26,740 nucleotides of DNA from a virus: positions 1 through 26,740 of the IMG/VR virus record IMGVR_UViG_3300010397_000081; one strand, 5' to 3'. Positions 8,130 through 13,296 of this stretch are shown here, piece by piece (the first letter of the stretch is position 1; the number at the start of each line of letters is the position of its first letter). The notes beneath the pieces were generated by a model. It did not search any database. It had not been told where the DNA came from and worked only from the letters and a program-made list of their open reading frames with translations. A program made the position numbers and the translations under genes.

Positions 8130-8389
8130 CAGCGCTCCGCGTGGTATTCGGCCGGTGCCGGGCTGTCGCCGCGCGCCGAGTTGCACGAGCGGTGCGCGGG
8201 CCGTCCATTGTCGACATCCCACCGGCGCGCCGGATCGTGGCTGGTGGGCACGATGTGGTCAACGGTGTCGGCACCGGGCCGCCCGCACAGGTGGCAGGTG
8301 GAGCCGAACGCCGCGAACACGGCGGCGTTGTAGCGTTTGACGTTTGGCCCGTTGACGGGGCGGCCGTCCGGGCGCGCTGTCCGTCCCAT
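8126..8389 (-). CDS. HNH endonuclease
   Basis: This 87-residue protein carries a complete HNH fold. The zinc pair CHLC is at about residues 32-35, the catalytic DHIVP motif follows, then NGRPAHRSCNSARG with the second His/Asn and a Cys. Such small HNH proteins stand next to terminase genes in many HK97-type phages and are required for specific cos or pac cleavage. No ribosome site precedes the ATG, but a TAGCAT -10 box ends 7 nt before it, so the mRNA is probably leaderless. The gene is the first of the head operon. Confidence 0.9.
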   Translation of the reverse strand: MGRTARPDGRPVNGPNVKRYNAAVFAAFGSTCHLCGRPGADTVDHIVPTSHDPARRWDVDNGRPAHRSCNSARGDSPAPAEYHAERW

Positions 8390-8429
8390 GTGGACAATGC
8401 TAGAGCACTGTCCGAATTAGACTCGCGTT
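8390..8429. promoter_or_regulatory. Divergent leaderless promoters sharing a TGTGGACAAT element
   Basis: The 40-nt gap between the HNH ATG (minus) and the small plus-strand GTG at 8430 holds two -10-like boxes. TAGCAT on the minus strand (8402 to 8397) ends 7 nt before the HNH ATG, and TAGACT on the plus strand (8418-8423) ends 6 nt before the GTG. Both starts would therefore be at or near the first transcribed base. The CATGTGGACAAT element lies between the minus -10 box and the ATG, ideally placed for an operator; it also matches the actinobacterial DnaA box TTGTCCACA on the minus strand. Neither side has a good -35. Confidence 0.45.
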
Positions 8430-8522
8430 GTGATCGATCTAGGTGGGTGGCTGCTGGTGCTGCTGATCGGCGTATTCGTGCTGATCATGCTGTCCGACGG
8501 CGGCGGCCGGCCGCCGGGCTAG
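8430..8522 (+). CDS. 30-residue single-pass membrane peptide
   Basis: A GTG start with a -10-like TAGACT 6 nt upstream opens a 30-residue frame: a short N-terminus (VIDLGG), a strongly hydrophobic helix (WLLVLLIGVFVLIML), and a Gly/Pro tail (SDGGGRPPG). It is the only plus-strand gene between the head module and the early module, and it is divergent from the HNH gene. Its TAG stop shares the palindrome CTAG with the stop of the convergent gene at 8519-8854. I do not recognise a family. It may be a small membrane regulator, holin-like or exclusion peptide. A spurious frame cannot be excluded at this length. Confidence 0.5.
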   Translation: MIDLGGWLLVLLIGVFVLIMLSDGGGRPPG

Positions 8523-8854
8523 ATCGTGTGCATGCCAAACGTGAAGTCTGGCAGCCGACGCTGCCCGTCCGTCGGGCCGAACAGATGCAAGACGAATTCA
8601 TGTTCGTTGACGTGCTCGCTCGGCGGTGCCCACACGCTGTAAGCCCAGCCAGGAAACGCCGCCCGGTGTAGCTGCTTCAAGTCCTCGTAGGACGGCACGC
8701 GCTCGCGGCGGCTCATCGAAGCGTGGATCCAGCCGTCGGCGGCCCCGTCGCCGTCGTTGTCCACGATCTGATACCACGTGACGATGATGATGCCGTCACC
8801 GTGGCGATTGGACATTCGCCAACCGGAGCCGAACGGCACCGGCGTGCAATCCAT
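8519..8854 (-). CDS. Conserved phage protein, DUF7694-like
   Basis: This 111-residue protein has a strand-rich first half (GDGIIIVTWYQIVDND) followed by SMSRRERVPSYEDLKQLHRAAF, YSVWAPPSEHVNEHEFVLHLFGP and LPDFTFGMHTI. The order 'S-R-R-x-R-x-P-S-Y-E-D-L-K', 'PP-E-x-V-N-x-H', 'LHL' and 'LPDF' is a recurrent pattern in a phage domain of unknown function (DUF7694-like). No catalytic role is known to me. ATG at 8854 or the internal ATG at 8815 could start it; neither has a strong ribosome site. An AT-rich gap lies upstream, so it may have its own promoter. Confidence 0.6.
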   Translation of the reverse strand: MDCTPVPFGSGWRMSNRHGDGIIIVTWYQIVDNDGDGAADGWIHASMSRRERVPSYEDLKQLHRAAFPGWAYSVWAPPSEHVNEHEFVLHLFGPTDGQRRLPDFTFGMHTI

Positions 8855-8951
8855 CGAGTATCACGAATCAAAACCGTCCAATAGGGTGCGAAAATATCTC
8901 AGCTTTCACGGCGGTTGCGCCGCTTCGCGCCGTCAAAGAAGCGGGCCGGTC
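8855..8951. promoter_or_regulatory. AT-rich intergenic segment, probable promoter region
   Basis: This roughly 100-nt gap separates two minus-strand genes and is visibly richer in A+T than the rest (ATCAAAACC, GCGAAAATATCTC). On the minus strand it contains ATATTTTCG, TATTGGACGG and GATACT 3 nt before the start at 8854. It plausibly carries the promoter for 8519-8854, but no hexamer pair has both good consensus and good spacing. A GTCCAATAGG variant of the dispersed motif lies at about 8876-8885. Confidence 0.35.
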
Positions 8952-9050
8952 CTAATCGGACATTCGCGCGATCATCCACGCTGCCAGGACGATGTTGACG
9001 ATCGCGAATAGCTTCGCGATCAGCCCGTCGAGCTGCGCGTCGCCGCTCAC
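8952..9050 (-). CDS. 32-residue hydrophobic peptide
   Basis: The GTG start overlaps the upstream stop codon (GTGA), the coupling used by most genes of this operon, and this is the main reason to accept so short a gene. The product has a polar N-terminus (VSGDAQLDGL) and a hydrophobic helix (IAKLFAIVNIVLAAWMIARM). It is probably a membrane-associated peptide. It is the last gene of the operon before the AT-rich gap. Function unknown. Confidence 0.5.
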   Translation of the reverse strand: MSGDAQLDGLIAKLFAIVNIVLAAWMIARMSD

Positions 9051-9295
9051 AGGTCAGCCGTCTTGATGCGGCCGGCCCGGTTGATGACATGATCGATGCG
9101 GCCGCAGTTGCAGCGCGCGTCGCCGTAGATGCGGCCGCCTGTGCGACGCGTGTATTCGGTGGCGTGCGTGTCGCACAGCCGCCACGTCTCGACGATCAGG
9201 CCGCTGTTGTCGAACCCTCTGGCGGTGATCGTGGCTTGCGCCGTGCATCCGGGCTCAACGCAGTAGTCGGTGGATGGCTTGCGTCGATTGCTCAT
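9047..9295 (-). CDS. Zinc-knuckle protein A (CxxxxC...CDTH...CNC)
   Basis: This 82-residue protein has three cysteine pairs or clusters: YCVEPGC near residues 12-17, RLCDTH near 40-44, and ARCNCGRIDH near 61-68. Spacing suggests one or two zinc sites. Its first two elements match those of the neighbouring gene at 9292-9492 (CVEGDC and FCDTH), so the two are probably paralogues. The start overlaps the upstream gene by 4 nt, and the ACTGTGGACATG sequence places a dispersed motif directly on the start codon. Possible roles are nucleic-acid or protein binding. Confidence 0.7.
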   Translation of the reverse strand: MSNRRKPSTDYCVEPGCTAQATITARGFDNSGLIVETWRLCDTHATEYTRRTGGRIYGDARCNCGRIDHVINRAGRIKTADL

Positions 9296-9492
9296 GTCCA
9301 CAGTTTCCCTTGCCGTCGCTTGTCTTCGATGGGCACGTCGGGCCGTCGCCTCTTCGCACGGCCGACGATGATGGCGACGTGCGTGTCGCAGAACGGGTAC
9401 GACGCGCGCTGCCCGTCCACTGTGAACGTGAGCCATGCTGTTGCCAGCTCGCGGCAGTCGCCTTCGACGCAATGCCATAGCGCTTGTGTCAT
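9292..9492 (-). CDS. Zinc-knuckle protein B, paralogue of neighbour
   Basis: This 66-residue protein starts at an ATGA overlap with the upstream gene. It contains HCVEGDC near residues 7-13 and YPFCDTH near 47-52, followed by a basic tail (RAKRRRPD, DKRRQGKLW). Cys pair plus Cys-x-x-His is a plausible single zinc site. It resembles protein A (9047-9295) in these elements and in the intervening A-x-A-x-(L/I)T strand, but lacks the third Cys cluster. Function unknown. Confidence 0.68.
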   Translation of the reverse strand: MTQALWHCVEGDCRELATAWLTFTVDGQRASYPFCDTHVAIIVGRAKRRRPDVPIEDKRRQGKLWT

Positions 9493-9704
9493 GGCTCGTT
9501 CCACGGCATGTCGGGGATCCAGTTCGGATCCCATGTCGGCTCGTCGTCGGTGTAGACGGTGGGCAGCGGGTCGGGTTGCGGGCCGATGATGGTCGACGGC
9601 CGGGCCACGATCACGTACGCGAACAGCGCGATGATCAGCAGGATGAGAATGAGCGTCGCGATCGACGTGACGATCGAGAGTCTGCGTTCAAGGTCGGCGC
9701 TCAT
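9489..9704 (-). CDS. Small single-pass membrane protein
   Basis: This 71-residue protein has a short charged N-terminus (MSADLERRL), one long hydrophobic segment (about residues 10-33, IATLILILLIIALFAYVIVA) and a Pro/Asp/Trp-rich C-terminal tail (DDEPTWDPNWIPDMPWNEP). The positive-inside rule is met by RR before the helix, so the acidic Pro-rich tail is probably outside the membrane. Start by ATGA overlap. Function unknown; an exclusion or lysis-accessory role would fit but is not shown. Confidence 0.68.
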   Translation of the reverse strand: MSADLERRLSIVTSIATLILILLIIALFAYVIVARPSTIIGPQPDPLPTVYTDDEPTWDPNWIPDMPWNEP

Positions 9705-9913
9705 GCGTCCACCTTGGATATCCGCTCGACGTGGCGTGGCGTGAGGATGTGGCGGGTCAGCTCGCCGCGTGCCCGCGCATAGCTGGACTTCTGGTAGTCG
9801 AGCACACCGTGGGAGCGTCCGACGTCGGTGCTCCACCATGGACACAGCGAGCAGAACGCGCGGAGTGTGCCGTCGGTGATGATGGCTGCGATCCCGTATG
9901 CGGGTTGTGTCAT
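9701..9913 (-). CDS. Small hypothetical protein with Cys pair
   Basis: This 70-residue protein begins MTQPAYGIAAIITDG and contains FCSLCPWWS (CxxC) and a C-terminal helix, YARARGELTRHILTPRH. A Cys pair plus two distal His residues could bind one zinc, giving a C2H2-like arrangement. I chose the ATG at 9913 because GGGGAAA lies 5 nt upstream; the frame stays open further upstream but through repeats and an inverted repeat. The ribosome site sits in the 3' arm of a hairpin, so translation may be controlled. Function unknown. Confidence 0.62.
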   Translation of the reverse strand: MTQPAYGIAAIITDGTLRAFCSLCPWWSTDVGRSHGVLDYQKSSYARARGELTRHILTPRHVERISKVDA

Positions 9914-9920
9914 GACGTTT

Positions 9921-9944
9921 CCCCGTCCGTCAAGGTGGACGGGG
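9921..9944 (-). promoter_or_regulatory. Hairpin covering the ribosome site of 9701-9913
   Basis: The arms CCCCGTCC (9921-9928) and GGACGGGG (9937-9944) form a perfect 8-bp stem with an 8-nt loop. In the minus-strand mRNA the 3' arm contains the GGGG of the ribosome site that precedes the ATG at 9913, so folding would hide it. Confidence 0.4.
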
Positions 9945-9982
9945 CCGCTGCCGATCGAGTCTCGTGCCATGACTGCGCGACC

Positions 9983-10135
9983 CCGTCCACTGTGTTCAAC
10001 GATCCGGTGTGGTTGCGGGGAACGGCCCCGATCGTGATCCGGCGTCAGACTCGTCGATCGGGGCCGTTCGCATTCAATGGGGAAACACTGAACAGCGTCG
10101 GCTGCCACGGCCGTGCCGTCCATTGTGTTCAACGA
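9983..10135. repeat. Direct 20-bp repeat flanking a 14-bp inverted repeat
   Basis: The 215-nt gap 9914-10128 is the largest gene-free stretch of the operon. The 20-mer CCGTCCAYTGTGTTCAACGA occurs at 9983-10002 and 10116-10135 with a single C/T difference. Between the copies a perfect inverted repeat, GAACGGCCCCGATC at 10020-10033 and its complement at 10056-10069, encloses 22 nt. The second copy overlaps the stop codon of the zinc-finger gene. In minus-strand RNA the hairpin follows that gene and could be a terminator or processing site; the duplication may record a deletion or insertion. Confidence 0.65.
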
Positions 10136-10593
10136 GCACGCTCCGCTTTCGGTAACGTGGCGAGCAGCGCGGCGACGTGATCGTAGTTGTGGAAGTTGCG
10201 ACGGTGTACGAGCATGCCTTGCCGGCTGGCGATCGCCGTGTCGCAGTCGGGGCATTGGGGCGGCTGCCGTACTTCCACTTTGTGTTTGCGACCGATGTGT
10301 GAAGCGAGGTAGATGTCCATCACTTCGTCGTCGCATGCGGGGCAGCGTGTCGGTGTCCTCTTCGGAGCGCTGCGACCCGAGTCGCCGTTGGGTGAGATGC
10401 GGCGTAGCAGCTCGTGCAGTTCGGCGACGGGCCGCACGTCGGCGGGGCATAGGTCGATGGTGCGCCGGATCGTCGCGCCGCCGTGCATGCCTGCGCGTCC
10501 TATCTCGACGGTGTAGCCGACGGCGTCGGCCGCGTCGACTTCCCCGCCGCACTGATCGCATTCGATCGTCTCGATGATCTGTTGTCGTCTCAT
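10129..10593 (-). CDS. Multi-zinc-finger protein (two C2H2 fingers)
   Basis: This 154-residue protein has an N-terminal CDQCGG pair with a later Cys (DLCPADVRP), then two C2H2-type fingers: RCPACDDEVM...SHIGRKH at about 88-111 and QCPDCDTAIA...VHRRNFH at about 117-139. Classic C2H2 fingers are uncommon in bacteria but do occur in actinophages; they suggest DNA binding. The start shares ATGA with the upstream stop and lies on a GTCCACATG motif. A regulator that binds the dispersed motif is one speculative idea. It is followed by the repeat/hairpin region, so it may end a transcript. Confidence 0.72.
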   Translation of the reverse strand: MRRQQIIETIECDQCGGEVDAADAVGYTVEIGRAGMHGGATIRRTIDLCPADVRPVAELHELLRRISPNGDSGRSAPKRTPTRCPACDDEVMDIYLASHIGRKHKVEVRQPPQCPDCDTAIASRQGMLVHRRNFHNYDHVAALLATLPKAERAR

Positions 10594-10874
10594 GTGGACG
10601 GTTGCTCCCACTTCGCTCGTTGCCGGATGTCGGCGAGCCGCAGCTCGGCCCGGTCGTCCTCGGACAGCCGGCCCATGCCGCGCCGCAGGTAGCCGTCGGC
10701 GTAGACGATGCGCCGGCTGACTTGGTAGCCACGCGTGTCGAGCAGCCGGATGCACACCGATTCACACTGCGCGCATTCGCGGTGCTCTTCGAAGCCGCCA
10801 CGTATCTTCCACGCGCGCAGTGGCCGCCACAGGTGGGCCCAGCTTCGGCATTCGGTGCCCACGTTTTCATCCAC
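10590..10874 (-). CDS. Small Cys-containing hypothetical protein
   Basis: This 94-residue protein contains HRECAQCESVCIRL near residues 31-43, a CxxC plus one Cys, and then a pattern common in actinophage small proteins: LLDTRGYQVSRRIVYADGYLRRGMGRLS. The C-terminal half is basic and helical (DDRAELRLADIRQRAKW). The start overlaps the upstream hydrophobic-peptide gene by 8 nt, and CACTGTGGATG places the dispersed motif directly on the start codon. Function unknown; zinc binding is inferred only from Cys spacing. Confidence 0.65.
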   Translation of the reverse strand: MDENVGTECRSWAHLWRPLRAWKIRGGFEEHRECAQCESVCIRLLDTRGYQVSRRIVYADGYLRRGMGRLSEDDRAELRLADIRQRAKWEQPST

Positions 10875-11004
10875 AGTGGAACCCTTCGACGATCATCACG
10901 ATGGTGAGCGTGACGATGACGGTTAGCGCGACGACCGCTTCGATGAGCAGCGCCACGAACAGCCCGAGCAGCAGCCGTGGCGGGCGCAGGTCTACCGGAT
11001 CCAC
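10867..11004 (-). CDS. 45-residue hydrophobic peptide, candidate holin
   Basis: A GTG start 12 nt inside the end of the peptidase gene opens a frame coding for VDPVDLRPPRLLLG followed by an almost unbroken hydrophobic region (FVALLIEAVVALTVIVTLTIVMIV) and ending EGFHCG. One long helix, or a hairpin broken at the single Glu, is possible. The position right after a cell-wall peptidase and the size make it a holin candidate, but many actinophage holins are larger and have 2-4 clear helices. No ribosome site is visible, so translation would depend on coupling. Confidence 0.5.
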   Translation of the reverse strand: MDPVDLRPPRLLLGLFVALLIEAVVALTVIVTLTIVMIVEGFHCG

Positions 11005-12131
11005 AGCGACACGAGCGACACGGCGAGAATGAGCACGGCGGCGACGAGCAGCCATGTGGACGGTTGCCGCCACGGCGACGGGGGCGGCTCGGCCCGGTGG
11101 GTGCGCGCCACGGACGCGGCGGGGAGCTGCCCGTACACGCCGGTGAGCGAGCCCCATCCGCTTTTGCCGCCGCCTTTCGACAGTGTGAAACCCCAGTACT
11201 GTCCGGCCCCGTGGGGTGTCGCCTCGTCGTCTGGCGCGCCCAGGCCGATGATGTTGACGGTTGTCCCTAGTGGATCCCACGCGGCGGAGAGCGTGCCGGG
11301 CACGATCACGCCGCCGAGCGTCTCCGATTTGCCGGTGCCGTTCCACAGTGCGTTCATGCCGCCGTCGGCGTACCAGTTGTGTTTGACGTTGCCGTCCGGG
11401 GCGACGTAGAAGATGTCTAGCCGGTCGCTGTCGTATGGGCAGTTGAGTATCACGGCCCCGTCTCCATTCGCCGATCCGAGCCATTGCGCGACGGTGTCTC
11501 CACGTAGGACGGACAGCATCGCTTCTTTGTTGGTTACGCTTTCCACCTGATCGCGCGATTCGCTCAGGTGGATGTGCCACAGGTGGGAGCTGTCCGATGT
11601 GCAGGCATAGCCGTACCGACAATCCCATCCCTCTACATAGGTGTCGACGTCGGCTTGTCCGTAGAATTCGCGCCAGCCGTCGAGCCGGGGGTCGTTGACG
11701 TCTTGTGCGGATGCGAGCAGCCGGCTCGTGTAGGTGGCGATGCGCGCATAGTTGCCGGACTGCGCTTCGGGGAATGTCCAGTCGTACCCGGCGGCTTTGT
11801 TGCCGGGCCCGCCTTTGTCGGGACTGTCCACAACGGAATAGTTGTTCGACGCGTTTTGGCTTCGCGTGTTGTGATAGCCAGGTTTCGATGCGTATGTGCC
11901 GCCCCATTGGGTGCCGGGCTCCAACGCGAGCAGCTGGTCGGCGAACCATGCGGACGCGTCGGTGATGTAGCTCGACGATCCACGTAGGACAGGATCGTTC
12001 GGCCCGATGCATCCGACGTCGCGTCGGTGCGGGGCCGGGCCGCCGCGCGGCTTTACGCGCCAGCGCAGCCATGCCGCGATCGCCAACAGCAGCACAACGA
12101 TGATCGCCGCGACGGCGGCCCAGCTTTCCAT
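10992..12131 (-). CDS. Membrane-anchored M15-like peptidase with lectin-like domain
   Basis: This 379-residue protein has a membrane helix at both ends (about residues 5-24 and 358-377). Between them a zinc-peptidase-like domain (60-200) carries YHNTRS (H87), GYDWTFPEAQ (D117), LDGWREFYGQADVDTYVEGWD and SSHLWHIHLSE (H186-x-H188). This resembles D,D-peptidase M15 metal sites and a family seen in actinophages. Residues 210-345 are repeats of beta strands (DIFYVAPDGNVKHNW, GQYWGFTLSKGGG) like lectin or propeller-type modules. It is likely to act on peptidoglycan while held in the membrane. The start is TCCACAATGG, again on the dispersed motif. A free endolysin would lack these anchors, so it could alternatively modify the host surface. 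Confidence 0.72.
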   Translation of the reverse strand: MESWAAVAAIIVVLLLAIAAWLRWRVKPRGGPAPHRRDVGCIGPNDPVLRGSSSYITDASAWFADQLLALEPGTQWGGTYASKPGYHNTRSQNASNNYSVVDSPDKGGPGNKAAGYDWTFPEAQSGNYARIATYTSRLLASAQDVNDPRLDGWREFYGQADVDTYVEGWDCRYGYACTSDSSHLWHIHLSESRDQVESVTNKEAMLSVLRGDTVAQWLGSANGDGAVILNCPYDSDRLDIFYVAPDGNVKHNWYADGGMNALWNGTGKSETLGGVIVPGTLSAAWDPLGTTVNIIGLGAPDDEATPHGAGQYWGFTLSKGGGKSGWGSLTGVYGQLPAASVARTHRAEPPPSPWRQPSTWLLVAAVLILAVSLVSLWIR

Positions 12132-12144
12132 TGTGGATTCCTCC

Positions 12145-12405
12145 CTAGGCGTCTTCGGCTGCCCGGCGGCGGCGGAACGCGCCGAGCAGGCTCGCGCCGG
12201 CGAGCAATAGCGCGGCCGCGATGAGCACGAACACGACGACGTCGGGCCCGGTCTTGGGCAGCGTGCCGCTGTCGGTGGGCGGCGGCGGGCTGGTGCTCGT
12301 TGTGGTGCTGGTGCTCGGCTGCCCGGATGGCGCGCCGTGCGGTGCCGGTGACGGCGAATCAGCGAGCAGCGTCGCCGTCGGCAGCGCGTCGAAGAACTCG
12401 AACAT
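12145..12405 (-). CDS. LPxTG cell-wall-anchored small protein
   Basis: This 86-residue protein ends with a textbook sorting signal: LPKTG (about residues 49-53), a hydrophobic helix (VVVFVLIAAALLLAGASLLGAF) and a basic tail (RRRRAAEDA). Before it lies a Ser/Thr/Pro-rich spacer (STSTTTSTSPPPPT), typical of wall-spanning linkers. The N-terminus (MFEFFDALPTATLLADS) is not a clear signal peptide, so the C-terminal helix may itself drive insertion, or the true N-terminus is unusual. A strong AGGAGG site precedes the ATG. Host sortase could link it to the wall. It lies directly before the membrane-anchored peptidase. Confidence 0.75.
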   Translation of the reverse strand: MFEFFDALPTATLLADSPSPAPHGAPSGQPSTSTTTSTSPPPPTDSGTLPKTGPDVVVFVLIAAALLLAGASLLGAFRRRRAAEDA

Positions 12406-12502
12406 GGATCCTCCTATGTTGACAGTCGCACCAGGTGGTGCGTGTGCCGCCCGGCTCGCCGCAGTGCTCGCCGGACGTGCATTCCTTGCAGACGAATCGC
12501 AT
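12359..12502 (-). CDS. Small zinc-knuckle protein (CxxC...WCDCQH)
   Basis: This 47-residue frame starts at an ATG immediately after the upstream stop codon. It encodes MRFVCKECTSGEHC and TTWCDCQHR: five cysteines in two groups plus His, a pattern often seen in tiny actinophage zinc proteins ('C-x2-C...C...WCDCQH'). Its last 15 codons overlap the beginning of the LPxTG gene in another frame, and its 3' end includes that gene's ribosome site. Function unknown; nucleic-acid or protein binding is possible. Confidence 0.6.
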   Translation of the reverse strand: MRFVCKECTSGEHCGEPGGTRTTWCDCQHRRIHVRVLRRAADGDAAR

Positions 12503-12733
12503 CTAGATCACTCCACTATCGACGAGCCGGATCCGCATGTCGGTATGGACAGCGGCGATCAACGCGATCAGCGCATCGAGCGGATCCGAACATCCCTCCA
12601 CTTCGTACACGAGCCGGACCCGGTACGTGGCCGGCGCGGAGTCCCCGTCCGCGCCGGCCACGCCGCCCCGACCGTCGAGCGCGCTGCAACCCCCAGCTTT
12701 GCGCTCCACATGATGACGGCCGGGAACGTTCAT
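12503..12733 (-). CDS. Small hypothetical protein
   Basis: This 76-residue protein is coupled to the upstream gene by an ATGA overlap; the start lies in GTCCACAATGA, a copy of the dispersed motif. After a basic N-terminus (MNVPGRHHVERKAGG) and a Gly/Ala linker, the second half reads TYRVRLVYEVEGCSDPLDAL, a helix (IALIAAVHTDM) and RIRLVDSGVI, suggesting a small alpha-beta fold. Similar patterns occur in actinophage hypothetical proteins, but I recognise no named family. Confidence 0.62.
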   Translation of the reverse strand: MNVPGRHHVERKAGGCSALDGRGGVAGADGDSAPATYRVRLVYEVEGCSDPLDALIALIAAVHTDMRIRLVDSGVI

Positions 12734-13254
12734 TGTGGACTCTCGATAGGAGTCGGGATCGAGAAGCTCGGCCATCCGGCGACGCGCGGGATCGGCTGAT
12801 CGTCGCGCCACGACAGCTGCCGGGCCGTCGAGCCGGTAACCCACAGACCCCACGCTTTAAGCATGATCCCCATTGTCCGCTGTGGACCGTCGGCCGGTGT
12901 CAGCTCGGCGAGCGCCCGCCGCATAGCGGTGCGCGGGTCGTCGTCGCCGACGGTCTCGTCGTCGAGCAGGAAGAAGCGCCGCACCACATCGGACGGCTGC
13001 CCGTCGTCGAGCAGCACGTACGCGACGGCCCCGGCGGCGTGCTCGTCGACGGCGCGGATCCGGCCGTGCAGCTCCCGCCCGTAGGCTCGGGCCACGCGGA
13101 GCAGCCGGTGCCGGGCGCGGATCAGTTCCACGGTGGACCGATGGTAGGTGTCGCGGACGCTGTCCCACTGGTAGGGCTTGACGTCGCGGGCGCGGTAGAG
13201 CGTGACGTACCGCGCGATGCTGTGCATTGGCGGATGGATCCGCTGTGTGTCCAT
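12730..13254 (-). CDS. Hypothetical protein, 174 aa
   Basis: The ATG at 13254 has AGGGA 7-8 nt upstream and lies in a CACAATGGAC copy of the dispersed motif. The N-terminal half is helical and basic (STVELIRARHRLLRVARAYGREL); then comes a strand and an acidic region (VAYVLLDDGQPSD, FFLLDDETVGDDDPRTAMRRAL). The C-terminal segment has Trp-rich LKAWGLWVTGSTA. No membrane helices or cysteines are present. It lies between the resolvase-like gene and a set of small proteins. I do not recognise the family; a regulatory or DNA-related role is only a guess from the neighbourhood. Confidence 0.65.
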   Translation of the reverse strand: MDTQRIHPPMHSIARYVTLYRARDVKPYQWDSVRDTYHRSTVELIRARHRLLRVARAYGRELHGRIRAVDEHAAGAVAYVLLDDGQPSDVVRRFFLLDDETVGDDDPRTAMRRALAELTPADGPQRTMGIMLKAWGLWVTGSTARQLSWRDDQPIPRVAGWPSFSIPTPIESPQ

Positions 13255-13296
13255 TGTGCTTCCCTCGTGGTGCCGGGCTGTTGTGCTGTGGCCGCC

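Noticed and set aside
9914-10123. N-terminal extension of the 70-residue protein starting MDGTAVAADAV
   Set aside because: The frame is open, but it is built from the direct repeats and the inverted repeat, and a ribosome site precedes the ATG at 9913 instead.
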